Positions 51,089-60,774 of a stretch of 64,000 bases of DNA are shown here, piece by piece. Made by a program: the position numbers and the translations under genes. The notes under the pieces are model-generated. The model was not told where the DNA came from. It saw only the letters and a program-made list of their open reading frames with translations, and did no database searches. Numbering within the stretch: position 1 is the first letter of the stretch; every line of letters begins with the position of its first letter. Source of the DNA: Asticcacaulis benevestitus DSM 16100 = ATCC BAA-896 (GTDB taxonomy: Bacteria; Pseudomonadota; Alphaproteobacteria; Caulobacterales; Caulobacteraceae); assembly GCF_000376105.1 (NCBI RefSeq), contig NZ_AQWM01000005.1, positions 124,001 through 188,000 of the forward strand, written 5' to 3'.

Positions 51089-51673
51089 CTAGCTCGCAGG
51101 TTTCGTCCGACAAGTGGAATCGTAGGCCTCAGCGTAAGGCTTATCGAAGCAATTAATCAGGCCATCAACAACATCCAGATTAGAAGGCCAGGTGATCGTT
51201 ACCCCATATTTAGTCTTGAAATCCGCCGCCGCTGCATCCCAGCCATCTGGCTTAGGTTCGGCAGCTAACTTTGTCCGCGCCGCCAGAAGCGCCGGCTTGT
51301 CGTGCTTAAGAAAAGCGACCGTTGCTGCGCCGTAATCGCGCGTGGATGGGTCCGGATTATCCGCAGCCAGCAATGGAATAGCATTCCCATAATCACCAAA
51401 TGACGCCCGCATCTGGCCTTCATGCCAATTTAAAATCCACCGATCATTCGCCGATAGCTCCGCGTGGGCAGCACGAAAATCACGAATGAGGTCGGCCGCG
51501 ACGGGTTCGCATCCTTTGTTAGCGGCCAGCGGACGCCAGCCCCCCTGCATGTTCTGGTCAAACGCCTTGTAATCCAGTGACAGCAATAGCGCTTGATCGT
51601 AATTACAATCGGCCGCCTGTACCGCCGGCGCAATAACCAGAAGTCCCAATGCAACCAGAAAAGCCTTTAACAT
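51089..51673 (-). CDS. Exported protein of unknown function
   Basis: 194 residues from the ATG at 51673, preceded by GGGAGG; the frame reaches 51694. A signal peptide (about 1-21, ending VQAAD) then a small mature domain with four Cys (ADCNY, NKGCEP, INCFD, STCRT), which may form two disulfides in the periplasm. No family recognised. It sits on the same strand between the FrnE-like gene and the symporter gene but is not obviously linked to either. Confidence 0.72.
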   Translation of the reverse strand: MLKAFLVALGLLVIAPAVQAADCNYDQALLLSLDYKAFDQNMQGGWRPLAANKGCEPVAADLIRDFRAAHAELSANDRWILNWHEGQMRASFGDYGNAIPLLAADNPDPSTRDYGAATVAFLKHDKPALLAARTKLAAEPKPDGWDAAAADFKTKYGVTITWPSNLDVVDGLINCFDKPYAEAYDSTCRTKPAS

Positions 51674-51724
51674 GATACCCACCTCCCAGCGCACTTAACT
51701 GGACGGATGTGACGGCATTATGGC

Positions 51725-53614
51725 TTAAGCCGGGTCATCCCGCATACGATCCCACCAGGTGAATTTCATCACCACCGAACACAGCGCCACCAGACCAAGC
51801 GTCCACCAGAACTTGTCCATCTCGCGGATGATCATGAAGATCGCCGAGGCGGTTATCGCCGTCTGCCAGATAACGCCGACAATCGAATTGAACATGTCGC
51901 GCGCAAAATCACGGTTTGGCTGAGCGTCAGGCTGATCCTGACGAAGCGCTGCAAGCACCGGTCCCCAGAAACCCCACGGACGGGTCTTGCGGTAGAATTC
52001 CTTGAGCACCGCCATATCGGTCGGCCGGGTCAGATACGACCCGACAACCGCCACCAGTGCGCACGCAATGAACAGCCATGGGAAAGCACGCAGCGGATCG
52101 ATCACCATGCCGGTCACCTCCTTCGGCAGCGCCATCCACATGGCCACCACCACGCCCAGCGCCATGCTGGCGGCGTAGCCCGTGCCGTTCAGCCGCCACC
52201 AGTACCATTTGATAACGTTGGCGACCGTATAGCCGCCGTAGAGCCCAGTGGTGATCCAGCCCACCACCTGATCGATGGATTTCAGTTGCCAGCCGATAAA
52301 GGCGCCCAGCACGGCAAAGGTCAGGGAGGTGGCGTAGGACAGGTGCACCAGTTTCTTATCCGAAGCATCGGGGCGGATATATTTCTTGTAGATGTCGTTG
52401 ACCACATAGGCGGGGGCTGCGTTGAGCGAGGCCGAATAGGTGGCCATAAAGGCGGACAGCATGCCCGCCAGCGCCAGCCCCATCAAGCCCGCCGGCATAT
52501 AGTTGCGGATCACCCATGGCAGGATGCTGTCGATATCGCCGGCATAGGCCTGCCCGGAAGCGACGGCTGCGGCCTGCATCTGCGTCCATTGCGGCCCGAT
52601 GAAACATAGCGCCAGAACCGCCATACCGGCGATCATCAGATAGCGCGGGAACAGCAGCACCACATTGACGAAACCGGAAATCTTGGCAGCTTCGGTCGGC
52701 GATTTGGCCGAGAGCAGGCGCTGCATGTCATAGTTGGGTGCAGGGCCCGACATGGCCTTGAAGAAGCCCTGAAAGGTCATCAGCAAAAAGAAGATACCAA
52801 ACGCCGAATAGCCCTCCTGCGAGATCACCTTCACCGCGGTTTCGCCCACCACTTTTTGTTGCGGCAGAGCATCACGCGCCACGCCGGCCCAGTCGAGATT
52901 GAGATATTGCCCGAAGGTGACATCGTGCCAGCCCGCTGGCACCACGGCACGGATCATCTCCGGGGTCACCAGCGTCATGGCAATCCAGGCGATGGCGATA
53001 CAGACGATCAGCTTGATAAAGAATTGCAGAATTTCGGTCATCACCACCGAATACATGCCGCCCTTGACGGAATAGACCGTGGTTAGCGCCACGACGATCA
53101 GGCCGTAGATCTTGTCGTTGATCATCGGCTCGGCGCTGAACCGGTAGGGAATGAACTCCGCCGCCAGCTTGCCAATCCCTAAGAAACCGAAGGCCAGCAT
53201 CCCCACCACCATGATAAGGGCAAAGACGACATTGATCAGGTGCGAGGCGCGCGCGCCGGTATCCTCACCAAAGCGAAAACTGATCCATTCGGCACCCGTC
53301 AGCTTGCCCGAACGGCGCAACCAGATGGCCAGGAACGCCATCAGGAATATCTGGTTGAAGACCGGCCATAGCCAGGGAATAAACACCGATTTCAGGCCAT
53401 AAACCACCAGAAGCCCGACCATCCACATGGTGCCGGCGACATCGAACATACCCGACGCATTGGAAAGCCCCAGTACCCACCACGGCAGCTTGTTGCCGGC
53501 GAGGAAATAACTCTGCAAATTACCCGAAGACAGCTTGGCCACCCAGAAACCAAGCCCGATGGTCAGCAGGATATAGCCCCCGACTATGGCCAGATCGATC
53601 GGTTGTAAATTCAT
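51725..53614 (-). CDS. Sodium:solute symporter (SSS family), probable mannobiose importer
   Basis: 629 residues, about 14 membrane helices. SSS-family signatures: YFLAGNKLPWWVLGLSNASG at the start, GGMYSVVMTEILQFFIK, and MLSAFMATYSASLNAAPAYVVNDIYKKY. The protein is longer than many SSS members because of its C-terminal helices. It is the last gene of a three-gene operon: GH130 mannosylglucose phosphorylase, 2-epimerase, transporter. This context makes a beta-mannoside disaccharide, probably mannobiose, the best guess for the substrate; the sequence alone does not show it. GGGTAGGGA precedes the ATG. Confidence 0.88.
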   Translation of the reverse strand: MNLQPIDLAIVGGYILLTIGLGFWVAKLSSGNLQSYFLAGNKLPWWVLGLSNASGMFDVAGTMWMVGLLVVYGLKSVFIPWLWPVFNQIFLMAFLAIWLRRSGKLTGAEWISFRFGEDTGARASHLINVVFALIMVVGMLAFGFLGIGKLAAEFIPYRFSAEPMINDKIYGLIVVALTTVYSVKGGMYSVVMTEILQFFIKLIVCIAIAWIAMTLVTPEMIRAVVPAGWHDVTFGQYLNLDWAGVARDALPQQKVVGETAVKVISQEGYSAFGIFFLLMTFQGFFKAMSGPAPNYDMQRLLSAKSPTEAAKISGFVNVVLLFPRYLMIAGMAVLALCFIGPQWTQMQAAAVASGQAYAGDIDSILPWVIRNYMPAGLMGLALAGMLSAFMATYSASLNAAPAYVVNDIYKKYIRPDASDKKLVHLSYATSLTFAVLGAFIGWQLKSIDQVVGWITTGLYGGYTVANVIKWYWWRLNGTGYAASMALGVVVAMWMALPKEVTGMVIDPLRAFPWLFIACALVAVVGSYLTRPTDMAVLKEFYRKTRPWGFWGPVLAALRQDQPDAQPNRDFARDMFNSIVGVIWQTAITASAIFMIIREMDKFWWTLGLVALCSVVMKFTWWDRMRDDPA

Positions 53615-53660
53615 GTTCCCTACCCCCTTATTCTGTTTATGTCGCGGGTCGTCTCAGTCT

Positions 53661-54830
53661 TCAGGCTCGCAGGCGTCGGTCCAGTTCGATCATCGCCCGG
53701 CCATTGTGATACGGGCATTTCCATATGCCCGCCTTGTAGATTTTTTCGCGCTCGGCCGAAGCGGCATACCAGGTCCATTCATTGGCGCCGCCCGCGCCAT
53801 ACTGCGCCTTGGTATAGAGCCACACCTTATCGGCGGCTTCCATCCAGGTCGTATCATCCGTCATCTGCCAGGCGTTGACAAAGCCTATCAGCGCCTCGGC
53901 CTGCCCCCACCATTCGCCATCGCGATCCAGATGGCCGTCATGGCTTGTCTCGTAAGCCAGCGCCCCTTCCGCGTTCAGACCTTCGCGCCGCGCGCTTTCC
54001 GCCAGGGCCAGCACCACCGGTCGCACCTGTGTACGTAAAGTCTCATCGCCCAGCACTTCGGCCGCTTCCCAGATCAGCCAACTCGCCTCGATATCGTGAC
54101 CATAGGAGACACGTGTCGTGCGATCGGTCCAGTCCATATCGAAGAACAGTCGCAGATGGCCGTCGCGGCCTGTAAATCGTTCCAGCATCACGCTCAAAAC
54201 GCGCCTTAGGCACGCCTCTGTACCCCCGCAGGATGCCACGGCGTGCAGGCGCGTATAGGCCTCCAGCACATGCAGGTGCGTATTCATCGTCTTGGGCGCG
54301 GCGACGTCTTTTTCGGAAAGGCGCTGATCGGACAAGGGCAGCCAGTCGCGGCTCAGGGCCTCGATATAACCGCCTTGCGCTTCATCCCAGAAGCGCGCCT
54401 CGGTCAGCGCCTGAAGGTCGCGGGCAAAGGCCAGTGCCGCCGCGTCCCGCGTGGCGTGATAGTATTCGGCAAAGGCGTAGATGGCAAAGGCCTGCGAATA
54501 GGCCTGCTTCTTGCTGTCGAGCGGTTGTCCCGCCGCATCGAGCAACCAGTACAGTCCCCCATGCTCACCATCAAGAAAACGCTCGCGGATATAAGCCGCC
54601 GCGCGATGCGCCAGATCGAGCGCACGCACATCGCCCGACCAGTCCGCCATGGCGCTGAAAAACCATAACAGCCGCGTGTTGAGGATCACGCCCTTCGGCG
54701 CCTCAGGCACAGGCTGGTCATCGGCGTCGATCTCACCCAGAAACCCGCCGCGCGCCTCATCGATCAGATGATTGGCCCACCAGTCGAGCAGACGCAAACC
54801 TTCGGCACGGGCGTCATCGCGCAGGCTCAT
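53661..54830 (-). CDS. AGE-family 2-epimerase (cellobiose/mannobiose type)
   Basis: 389 residues from the ATG at 54830, which overlaps the GH130 stop by 4 bases (ATGA). An alpha/alpha barrel with the AGE-family His residues near 187 ([13 protein letters not shown]), 245 ([11 protein letters not shown]) and 375 (PYHNGRAM), at nearly the same positions as the catalytic His residues of known cellobiose 2-epimerases. It would turn 4-O-beta-mannosyl-mannose into mannosyl-glucose. Together with the GH130 upstream, this is the known mannan-disaccharide route. N-acylglucosamine epimerase is less likely given the partners. Confidence 0.92.
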   Translation of the reverse strand: MSLRDDARAEGLRLLDWWANHLIDEARGGFLGEIDADDQPVPEAPKGVILNTRLLWFFSAMADWSGDVRALDLAHRAAAYIRERFLDGEHGGLYWLLDAAGQPLDSKKQAYSQAFAIYAFAEYYHATRDAAALAFARDLQALTEARFWDEAQGGYIEALSRDWLPLSDQRLSEKDVAAPKTMNTHLHVLEAYTRLHAVASCGGTEACLRRVLSVMLERFTGRDGHLRLFFDMDWTDRTTRVSYGHDIEASWLIWEAAEVLGDETLRTQVRPVVLALAESARREGLNAEGALAYETSHDGHLDRDGEWWGQAEALIGFVNAWQMTDDTTWMEAADKVWLYTKAQYGAGGANEWTWYAASAEREKIYKAGIWKCPYHNGRAMIELDRRLRA

Positions 54831-56047
54831 CTGGCGGCCAGTAAAGAGGCCTTGTAGGCTTCGTTTTTGGAAATCAGATCCATACGCTGCTGCACGCACG
54901 CTGCCGAGGTCAGAGGATCGGCCGGCGTATTTTTGCAGTAATCGATCAGTTGCGCCACGGACGAGGTCGCCACATGCAGGCGCGTATCGGACGAGGCGTA
55001 GTAGATGAAGACCTTGCCATCCGCATCAGCGATCCAGCCGTTTGAGAAGGTGACGTTGGACACGTCGCCCACGCGTTCCTCGCCCTGCGGCGCGATGAAA
55101 TGACCGCCCGGCGCATGGATGATCTTCCATGGCTGATCGAGCGCAGTCATGAACATGTAGAGCACGTAACGCAGGCCGGCAGCGGTGTTGCGCACGCCAT
55201 GCGCCAGGTGCAGCCAACCGTCCGGCGTTTTGATCGGCGCCGGTCCCTGACCGTTCTTGATTTCCTTGATCGTGTGGTAGGCCTTGTTATCGACGATGAC
55301 TTCCTTGTCGATCACCGCTTTCGTCATGTCGTCGGTCAGACCCCAGCCGATGCCGCCGCCCGAACCGACCGAGATAAAGCCATCCTGCGGACGGGTATAG
55401 AGCGCGTACCTGGTTTTTCCGGATTCATCGGCGACAAACTCCGGATGCAGCACCACATTGCGCTGCTGGCCGGAATGGGTGACGAGATCCGGCAGTCGCT
55501 CCCAGCTTACAAGATCTTTCGTGCGGGCGATGCCGCATTGCGCCGTCGCCGCCGACAGGTCGTTGGGCAGAGCATGGTCTTTGCGCTCAGTGCAGAAGAG
55601 ACCATAGATCCAGCCGTCTTCATGCTGCGTCAGGCGCATATCATAGACATTGGTGTCAGGCTCATCGGTCTGCGGCAACACGATCGGCCTGGGCCAAAAA
55701 CGAAACCCATCGACGCCATTGACGCTCTCAGCGATCGCGAAGAACGATTTGCGATCATCGCCCTCCACACGCACGACCACCACATATCGACCCTGCCACT
55801 TCATCGCCCCGGCGTTGAACGTGGCATTGATGCCCATCCGCTCCATCATGAACGGATTGGTTTGCGGGTTGATATCATAGCGCCATTCCAGCGGCACATG
55901 GGCGGCGGTGACGACCGGGCGCTGCCAGCGCTGATAGATGCCATTACCGGGCGCCAACAGGCTGTGATGCGGCGCATTGGGCGCAGAAACAAGCGCCTCA
56001 AATTCCGCCCGCAAATCCGCCAGTCGCTGTTGCGCATATACCGTCAT
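54827..56047 (-). CDS. 4-O-beta-D-mannosyl-D-glucose phosphorylase (GH130)
   Basis: 406 residues from the ATG at 56047, preceded by GGGAG; the frame opens at 56200, but the extra part is unsupported. From memory of the Bacteroides fragilis enzyme, the match is very close along the whole length: [27 protein letters not shown] with the catalytic Asp136, [30 protein letters not shown] and [20 protein letters not shown]. The enzyme phosphorolyses mannosyl-glucose to mannose 1-phosphate and glucose. It is the first gene of the operon with the 2-epimerase and the symporter. A palindrome at 56118-56138 may be its operator. Confidence 0.95.
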   Translation of the reverse strand: MTVYAQQRLADLRAEFEALVSAPNAPHHSLLAPGNGIYQRWQRPVVTAAHVPLEWRYDINPQTNPFMMERMGINATFNAGAMKWQGRYVVVVRVEGDDRKSFFAIAESVNGVDGFRFWPRPIVLPQTDEPDTNVYDMRLTQHEDGWIYGLFCTERKDHALPNDLSAATAQCGIARTKDLVSWERLPDLVTHSGQQRNVVLHPEFVADESGKTRYALYTRPQDGFISVGSGGGIGWGLTDDMTKAVIDKEVIVDNKAYHTIKEIKNGQGPAPIKTPDGWLHLAHGVRNTAAGLRYVLYMFMTALDQPWKIIHAPGGHFIAPQGEERVGDVSNVTFSNGWIADADGKVFIYYASSDTRLHVATSSVAQLIDYCKNTPADPLTSAACVQQRMDLISKNEAYKASLLAAR

Positions 56048-56117
56048 TCGTCGTCTCCCGCTATCCGCCCGATTGTACCATGGTTCGGATTGGTATTGGG
56101 ATGAGTAAATTTGATTT

Positions 56118-56138
56118 ATTAAATGCGCAAGATTTAAT
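56118..56138. promoter_or_regulatory. Candidate operator of the mannobiose operon
   Basis: A perfect 7-bp inverted repeat ATTAAAT/ATTTAAT with a 7-base centre, about 71 bases upstream of the phosphorylase start and overlapping the last codons of the Tag-like gene. No regulator gene lies beside the operon, so the protein that would bind it is unknown. Confidence 0.5.
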
Positions 56139-56817
56139 CGACCGACCAAGCAAGGATCTGGCTGATCTGGGTCAGGCCGCGCCCGCTCTCTTGGCGCCAC
56201 TCATCCAGCGCCGCCTGCACCTGCGCAAGCGCCCTTTTTGACGTCGGTTCGCCGTCGATGGTGCCCCAATGGTTCAAGGCCTTCACGACGCCGGGCGTCA
56301 GGATCAGGGCATCGACGCCCATGCGACGCATCATACGCTGTCCGGTGGCACCGCCCAGCCGTGAGCCGCGCATTTTTAGCTCCAGACATAGCTCGATATA
56401 GCGTTCCGGCGACCACGCCGCGAACCAGGCACCGGCCGAGCCATGCGTCTTGCCCATATCCGAAATGAAGCGTGCATTTTCCCCCACCGAACGGATTTTC
56501 TGTGCGTTGGCTACCAGGCCCGGCGCTTTCAACAGGTCATCGAGATCGTCATCCGACATGAAAACCCAGCGCGTTATGTCGAAACCGTCAAAGGCCGCCT
56601 CGAACTGCGGCCAGCGCTTGTCGATCAGATCCCAGTTGAAACCGGCTTCGAAAATACAGCGCGTCATCTGCGACAGCCAGCGCTCGTCAGGAATAGCCGC
56701 GACCTCCGCTTGTCCCAAAGGCTTTAACAGCAAGGCATCGAGACCTTTTTCATCGCCGGGCGACTGGCTGGCATGACGCGCCTTGGCCCGTGCCTCGATA
56801 TCGACAAATGGCGTCAC
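56134..56817 (-). CDS. DNA-3-methyladenine glycosylase I-like protein
   Basis: 227 residues. Helix-hairpin-helix-type repair fold. [26 protein letters not shown] corresponds to the Tag segment in which Glu and Trp shape the base pocket. It differs from E. coli Tag: the N-terminal RCxWxxxDPLY motif and most zinc-binding Cys/His are not evident. It should release alkylated adenine from DNA, but the divergence leaves some doubt. It is divergent from merC; the mannobiose operon lies downstream. Confidence 0.8.
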   Translation of the reverse strand: MTPFVDIEARAKARHASQSPGDEKGLDALLLKPLGQAEVAAIPDERWLSQMTRCIFEAGFNWDLIDKRWPQFEAAFDGFDITRWVFMSDDDLDDLLKAPGLVANAQKIRSVGENARFISDMGKTHGSAGAWFAAWSPERYIELCLELKMRGSRLGGATGQRMMRRMGVDALILTPGVVKALNHWGTIDGEPTSKRALAQVQAALDEWRQESGRGLTQISQILAWSVD

Positions 56818-56873
56818 TTTATCTCTCCGGGGATATTTATTTGCGTGATCGGGGCACCGCGACCTTGCAAAAA

Positions 56874-56886
56874 GTTATGATATAAC
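56874..56886. promoter_or_regulatory. Zur-like palindrome ahead of merC
   Basis: GTTATGATATAAC, followed by ATATTT; arms GTTAT/ATAAC with a 3-base centre. It lies 45 bases before the MerC start and about 57 bases from the divergent Tag-like gene. It resembles the GTTAT-n-ATAAC core of proteobacterial Zur (zinc uptake regulator) operators as I recall them. Confidence 0.45.
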
Positions 56887-56931
56887 ATATTTGCTCTTCA
56901 CGGCCTTCCGCCGCCTACGGTATCACTGCTC

Positions 56932-57345
56932 ATGCTGCACCTGAAGAAAAAATGGCTCGATATCGCCTCGTTGGGGCTGTCTGCCCTGTGCGTGGTGCAT
57001 TGCCTTGCCCTGCCATTCCTCGTCGCCACCCTGCCCATGCTGACGCCCTTCACCGGAAGCTGGGTCCATGCCGCTCTGGTGCTGACCGCCGCCCCCGTGA
57101 GCATCTGGGCGATCCGCGCCTCGCACGTCTGGCGCAAGTGGCAGATTTCGGTTCCGATCATCGGTGGTCTGGTCCTGCTGGCCGCTGCAGCTTTCATACC
57201 GGCGCTTGAAGATGTTGAAGTGGCCATGAGCGTTATAGGCGCTCTGTTTATCGCCCTTGGTCACGGCTACAACTATATTTACCACCGCCCGGCGCACATC
57301 CATAACCGGGCCTGCGGTCACGCCGAAGGTCTGGCGGGAGAATAA
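56932..57345 (+). CDS. MerC-domain membrane protein
   Basis: 137 residues, four membrane helices. The first helix contains ALCVVHCLALPF, the MerC signature, whose two Cys bind metal in mercury-resistance proteins. There is no mer operon here (no merA, merT, merP or merR), so a role in mercury resistance is unlikely. Chromosomal MerC-domain proteins are common in alphaproteobacteria and may handle zinc or other metals. The C-terminal tail has several His (HIHNRACGH). The Zur-like palindrome upstream fits a zinc link (inference). Confidence 0.88.
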   Translation: MLHLKKKWLDIASLGLSALCVVHCLALPFLVATLPMLTPFTGSWVHAALVLTAAPVSIWAIRASHVWRKWQISVPIIGGLVLLAAAAFIPALEDVEVAMSVIGALFIALGHGYNYIYHRPAHIHNRACGHAEGLAGE

Positions 57346-57435
57346 TTCGCCTCGTAGCGACAAATTCCCATCTTGACGGAAAGGCCTGAGCCTTTAAGGA
57401 ACCCGGTAGTTTCATCCGTTGCGAAAAGACCTGCC

Positions 57436-57750
57436 ATGATCCGTCACATCGTTATGTTTTCCTGCAAGCAAGAAGCCGATCGTGACACCATCTATCGCGG
57501 GCTTTCGGTCCTGACCCAGATCAGGCACGCCGCCTTGCTGGAAATCTCCTACAACGAAAAGATCGACCAGATCGCCAACGATATCGACATCATTGTCTAT
57601 GGTGAATTCGCTACGATCGAGGACTTCCGCGCCTACAAGGCCGATCCGATCTATCAGCAGTCCATCGACCTGGTGCGTCATTTGCGCGATGTCCGCGTGG
57701 CAGCCGATTATACGGTCTCCAACGCCACGCGCGACGTCGTCACCGCTTAA
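57436..57750 (+). CDS. Dabb-family (stress-responsive A/B barrel) protein
   Basis: 104 residues from the ATG at 57436; the frame opens at 57373. A single ferredoxin-like alpha/beta barrel: IRHIVMFSCKQEAD at the start, a central ISYNEKIDQIANDIDIIVYGEF strand pair and YKADPIYQQSIDLVRHLRDVRVAADY at the end. Dabb domains dimerise; some bind heme or act on polyketides, but most are uncharacterised. It lies between merC and a membrane glycosyltransferase on the same strand, with no clear functional link. Confidence 0.88.
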   Translation: MIRHIVMFSCKQEADRDTIYRGLSVLTQIRHAALLEISYNEKIDQIANDIDIIVYGEFATIEDFRAYKADPIYQQSIDLVRHLRDVRVAADYTVSNATRDVVTA

Positions 57751-57828
57751 GCCGGCGGGCGAAGGCGTAATCCCCCTTTACCTGACTTTGCTGGCGCGTC
57801 TATAAGTTCGGCAACCTGGGGAGACACT

Positions 57829-59808
57829 ATGGCCGAACTTTACGATCTCAACGAACGCCCGGCCCTGGCGCCGCAGAAGCCTTTTCTCGGCAGCGATGAC
57901 AATGTGATCCGCGCCCTGATTATCGTTAGCACCGTGCTGGTCGCATGGAAATTCTATGTTGGCCTGATCAGCCACGTCATCTGGGAAGAGGGCCACTTCG
58001 TCCTGTCAGGCGAATATTTAGCGCTTGGCTATCCCGATATTCCGGCCGGTTTCCCCTGGCTGGCGCGACTGGTTACTTCAATTTTCGGCTGGCACGTCCT
58101 GCCTTTGCGTCTAGTGGCCCTGCTGATCGCCACCGCCATGCCGCTGGCTGTTTATTTCATGGCCACGCCGATCGTCAGCCGACGCAATGCCTTGTGGGCG
58201 GCGATGATCGCCCTGCTGATGCCGCCGATTTCGCTCAACGGCACGGTTTTTTATCCCGAAGGCGCCCTGCAATTGCTGATGGCCCTGATGCTGAGCTGCC
58301 TGATCCGCGCCATTCAGCAGGATAAGCTAAAGTGGTGGGCTCTGACCGGCGTCTGTGCTGCGCTCGGCTTGTTGGTCCACTTCCGTTTCATGGGCCCCGG
58401 CCTCGCTGTCGTCGTCTTCATGCTGGCCAATGCGCAAGGGCGCACCCTGTGGCGCAAGCCCGGCGTCTGGCTGACCGCCGGCATCGCCCTGCTCGGCCTC
58501 GTGCCATCGCTAATCTATAATGCCGTCAACGCATGGCCGGCCATCCAGTTTCACGTCCTCAACCGGCCAAAGTTCCAACCTGATTTCGGTCGCGTCCTTG
58601 GCTATGTCGAGACCCAGTTCGTTCTGTGCACGCCAGTCTTCTTCGTCGCCATGGTGGTGGCCGCCAAAAACGCGCTGATCCGTGACCGCAACAAGCCGGA
58701 AAGCCTGCTCGGCTATCAGGCCGTGGTGATCTTCCTGTTCTATGGCCTGCAAACCATCGTCAACAAGAAGATCATGCCGCACTGGCCCTTCATGGCCTTC
58801 GTGCCGCTGCTGCCGTTTATCCCTGACCTGCTGGAGAACTTCATCGCCCGGGCTAGCACGCTCGGCAATCGACGCCTGCGCACGGGCCTGATCGCCACCG
58901 CGCCGGTCCTGACGCTGGCCATCGGCATCGCCGGCACAGCCTATCAGGTGGCGTGGAATCATTCGGCCGAGTTGCCCTACGCCCTGCGTGAACGTAACAT
59001 TCTCAAGAACGAAAACTGGTCGCTGCTGGAGCCTGCCCTGGCCGCCGCCGACAAACGCGCGAAAGAACGCTTCGGACCCGATATCGCCTGGGCCGCCAAC
59101 AGTCATATGAGCGCCGTCCATTTTGAGTTTCCAGCCATCGAAGGCGTGAAAGGCCGCAGGTTCTACACGCTGGATGATCCAAACGATGAGTTGACGCGCT
59201 TTGTCGTGGCGCGCCAGCAATGGGGTCTTGATCTGAACGCGCTCACCGCCAAACAAGGCGGCAAGGGCGTGATGATGGCGGTTCTCGAACCGTCCTATAT
59301 ATATCACGAACTCGATCAGATGAAGATGTACAGCGAGTTGTGCCGGCGCTTCGAGGACATAGAGCCGTTCCGCATCGTCAGCCTGCCGCCTTACAAGATG
59401 GCGATCGATTTTTACACGGCCAGGGTCCGCGCCACGCCGCTGACCGGTGATGCCCCCCCATGCGCCTTCTTCCCGCATGCCTATATCGCGCACCCGGAAC
59501 GCGGCAGGTTCATCAATACGGATGACGGCGGCAATTACCATGGTGTCGCCGCTGATCCGAAAGGCGTCAATGCGGTTGATGTGATGCTGGATGGTAAGGT
59601 GGTGACACGCGCGCGTTACGGTCTTGATCCAAAGGAGTTCCGCGTGCCGGATCTGCTGAAGTACGATCCCAACTGGCCAAAGCTGCAGTATGATTTTCAG
59701 TTCCCAGAAGGCACGCTGAAATCCGGCGAACATGCGCTCGCTATCCGCGCCACACGTACGGACGGCACGACGTTCGATAGCGCGCCGCGGACCTTGTACG
59801 TTCGCTAA
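57829..59808 (+). CDS. GT39/ArnT-like membrane glycosyltransferase
   Basis: 659 residues. GGGGAG lies 6 bases before the ATG. About ten membrane helices up to residue 370 form a GT-C fold. After the first helix comes a periplasmic loop with EEGHFVLSGEYLALGYPDIP, where the acidic residue pair is the likely lipid-donor site, then AGFPWLARLV. The last 280 residues are a soluble periplasmic domain that ends in a beta-sandwich-like part. Such enzymes move a sugar from a polyprenyl-phosphate donor to lipid A, protein or glycan. The acceptor is unknown. Confidence 0.85.
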   Translation: MAELYDLNERPALAPQKPFLGSDDNVIRALIIVSTVLVAWKFYVGLISHVIWEEGHFVLSGEYLALGYPDIPAGFPWLARLVTSIFGWHVLPLRLVALLIATAMPLAVYFMATPIVSRRNALWAAMIALLMPPISLNGTVFYPEGALQLLMALMLSCLIRAIQQDKLKWWALTGVCAALGLLVHFRFMGPGLAVVVFMLANAQGRTLWRKPGVWLTAGIALLGLVPSLIYNAVNAWPAIQFHVLNRPKFQPDFGRVLGYVETQFVLCTPVFFVAMVVAAKNALIRDRNKPESLLGYQAVVIFLFYGLQTIVNKKIMPHWPFMAFVPLLPFIPDLLENFIARASTLGNRRLRTGLIATAPVLTLAIGIAGTAYQVAWNHSAELPYALRERNILKNENWSLLEPALAAADKRAKERFGPDIAWAANSHMSAVHFEFPAIEGVKGRRFYTLDDPNDELTRFVVARQQWGLDLNALTAKQGGKGVMMAVLEPSYIYHELDQMKMYSELCRRFEDIEPFRIVSLPPYKMAIDFYTARVRATPLTGDAPPCAFFPHAYIAHPERGRFINTDDGGNYHGVAADPKGVNAVDVMLDGKVVTRARYGLDPKEFRVPDLLKYDPNWPKLQYDFQFPEGTLKSGEHALAIRATRTDGTTFDSAPRTLYVR

Positions 59809-59849
59809 ACTTACGGGGTTTGGGGTCCGCATCCCAAGCCCTTACTGAT

Positions 59850-59891
59850 CAAATAAAAAGCCCGGTCTGTTTAGACCGGGCTTTTTATTTG
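59850..59891. terminator. Very strong bidirectional terminator
   Basis: A perfect 19-bp stem CAAATAAAAAGCCCGGTCT with its complement and a 4-base GTTT loop, between the convergent glycosyltransferase and pstB genes. T-rich tails are formed by the stem itself on both strands. Confidence 0.93.
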
Positions 59892-59934
59892 AATAGAGGA
59901 AGATATGGGGCCACAGGCCCCAAACCCCATAACC

Positions 59935-60744
59935 TTAACCGAAACGGCCACCGATATACTCGCCAGTCTTGTCGACCTTTGGTTTGACGAACAGTTCTTC
60001 GGTAGGGCCAAATTCGATCATCTTGCCGAGGAACATGAAGCCGGTATAGTCCGACAGGCGCGCTGCCTGCTGCAGGTTGTGCGTCACGATAACGATGGTG
60101 TAGTCGCTCTTCAGCTCTTCCAGCGTATCTTCCAGCTTGGCGGTCGAGATCGGATCAAGCGCCGACGCCGGCTCATCGAGCAGCAGGATTTCCGGATTGA
60201 CGGCGATACCGCGCGCCACGCAGAGGCGCTGCTGCTGACCACCCGACAGGCCGAGGCCCGACTTATGCAGTTTGTCCTTCACTTCGTCCCAAAGGGCGGC
60301 GCGGCGGATCGAACGTTCAACGATCTCATCCAGTTCGGCTTTCGACTTGTTGGAGTGCAGGCGCACACCGAAGGCCACATTGTCATAGATCGACATCGGG
60401 AACGGTGTCGGCTTCTGGAACACCATGCCAATGCGGGCGCGCAGGGCCGCGACATCCACCTTGGGTCCGATGATGTTTTCGCCCTCGAAATCGATCACGC
60501 CCTCGGCGCGCTGGCCGGGATAGAGATCATAGATGCGGTTGATCGTGCGCAAAAGGGTCGACTTGCCGCAGCCCGACGGACCAATCAGCGCCGTGATGGC
60601 GTGCTTCTTGACCGGCAGGTCGACATTGAACAGCGCCTGATTCTGGCCATAGTAGAAGCTCAGCTTTTTGCATTCGAGCACAAGGCTGCCTTCGGGCGGC
60701 GGAACGATAACGCTTTGAAAATCAGCGGAGGTCGTGTCGGTCAT
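59935..60744 (-). CDS. pstB: Phosphate ABC transporter ATPase PstB
   Basis: 269 residues. Walker [10 protein letters not shown] (Lys61), signature LSGGQQQR, Walker [15 protein letters not shown] and the switch His in IVIVTHN. It energises phosphate import by Pst[15 protein letters not shown] is a PstB-specific stretch. It is the last gene of pstSCAB; a strong terminator follows directly, so phoU and phoB, which often come next, are not in this transcript. Confidence 0.98.
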   Translation of the reverse strand: MTDTTSADFQSVIVPPPEGSLVLECKKLSFYYGQNQALFNVDLPVKKHAITALIGPSGCGKSTLLRTINRIYDLYPGQRAEGVIDFEGENIIGPKVDVAALRARIGMVFQKPTPFPMSIYDNVAFGVRLHSNKSKAELDEIVERSIRRAALWDEVKDKLHKSGLGLSGGQQQRLCVARGIAVNPEILLLDEPASALDPISTAKLEDTLEELKSDYTIVIVTHNLQQAARLSDYTGFMFLGKMIEFGPTEELFVKPKVDKTGEYIGGRFG

Positions 60745-60774
60745 GAACTTATTCTCAAGTCAAAATGAAAAGGA

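Noticed and set aside
58510-59832. A 440-codon minus-strand frame opposite the membrane glycosyltransferase
   Set aside because: The plus strand gives a good GT-C protein with ribosome-binding site and membrane helices; the antisense frame is charged and motif-free.
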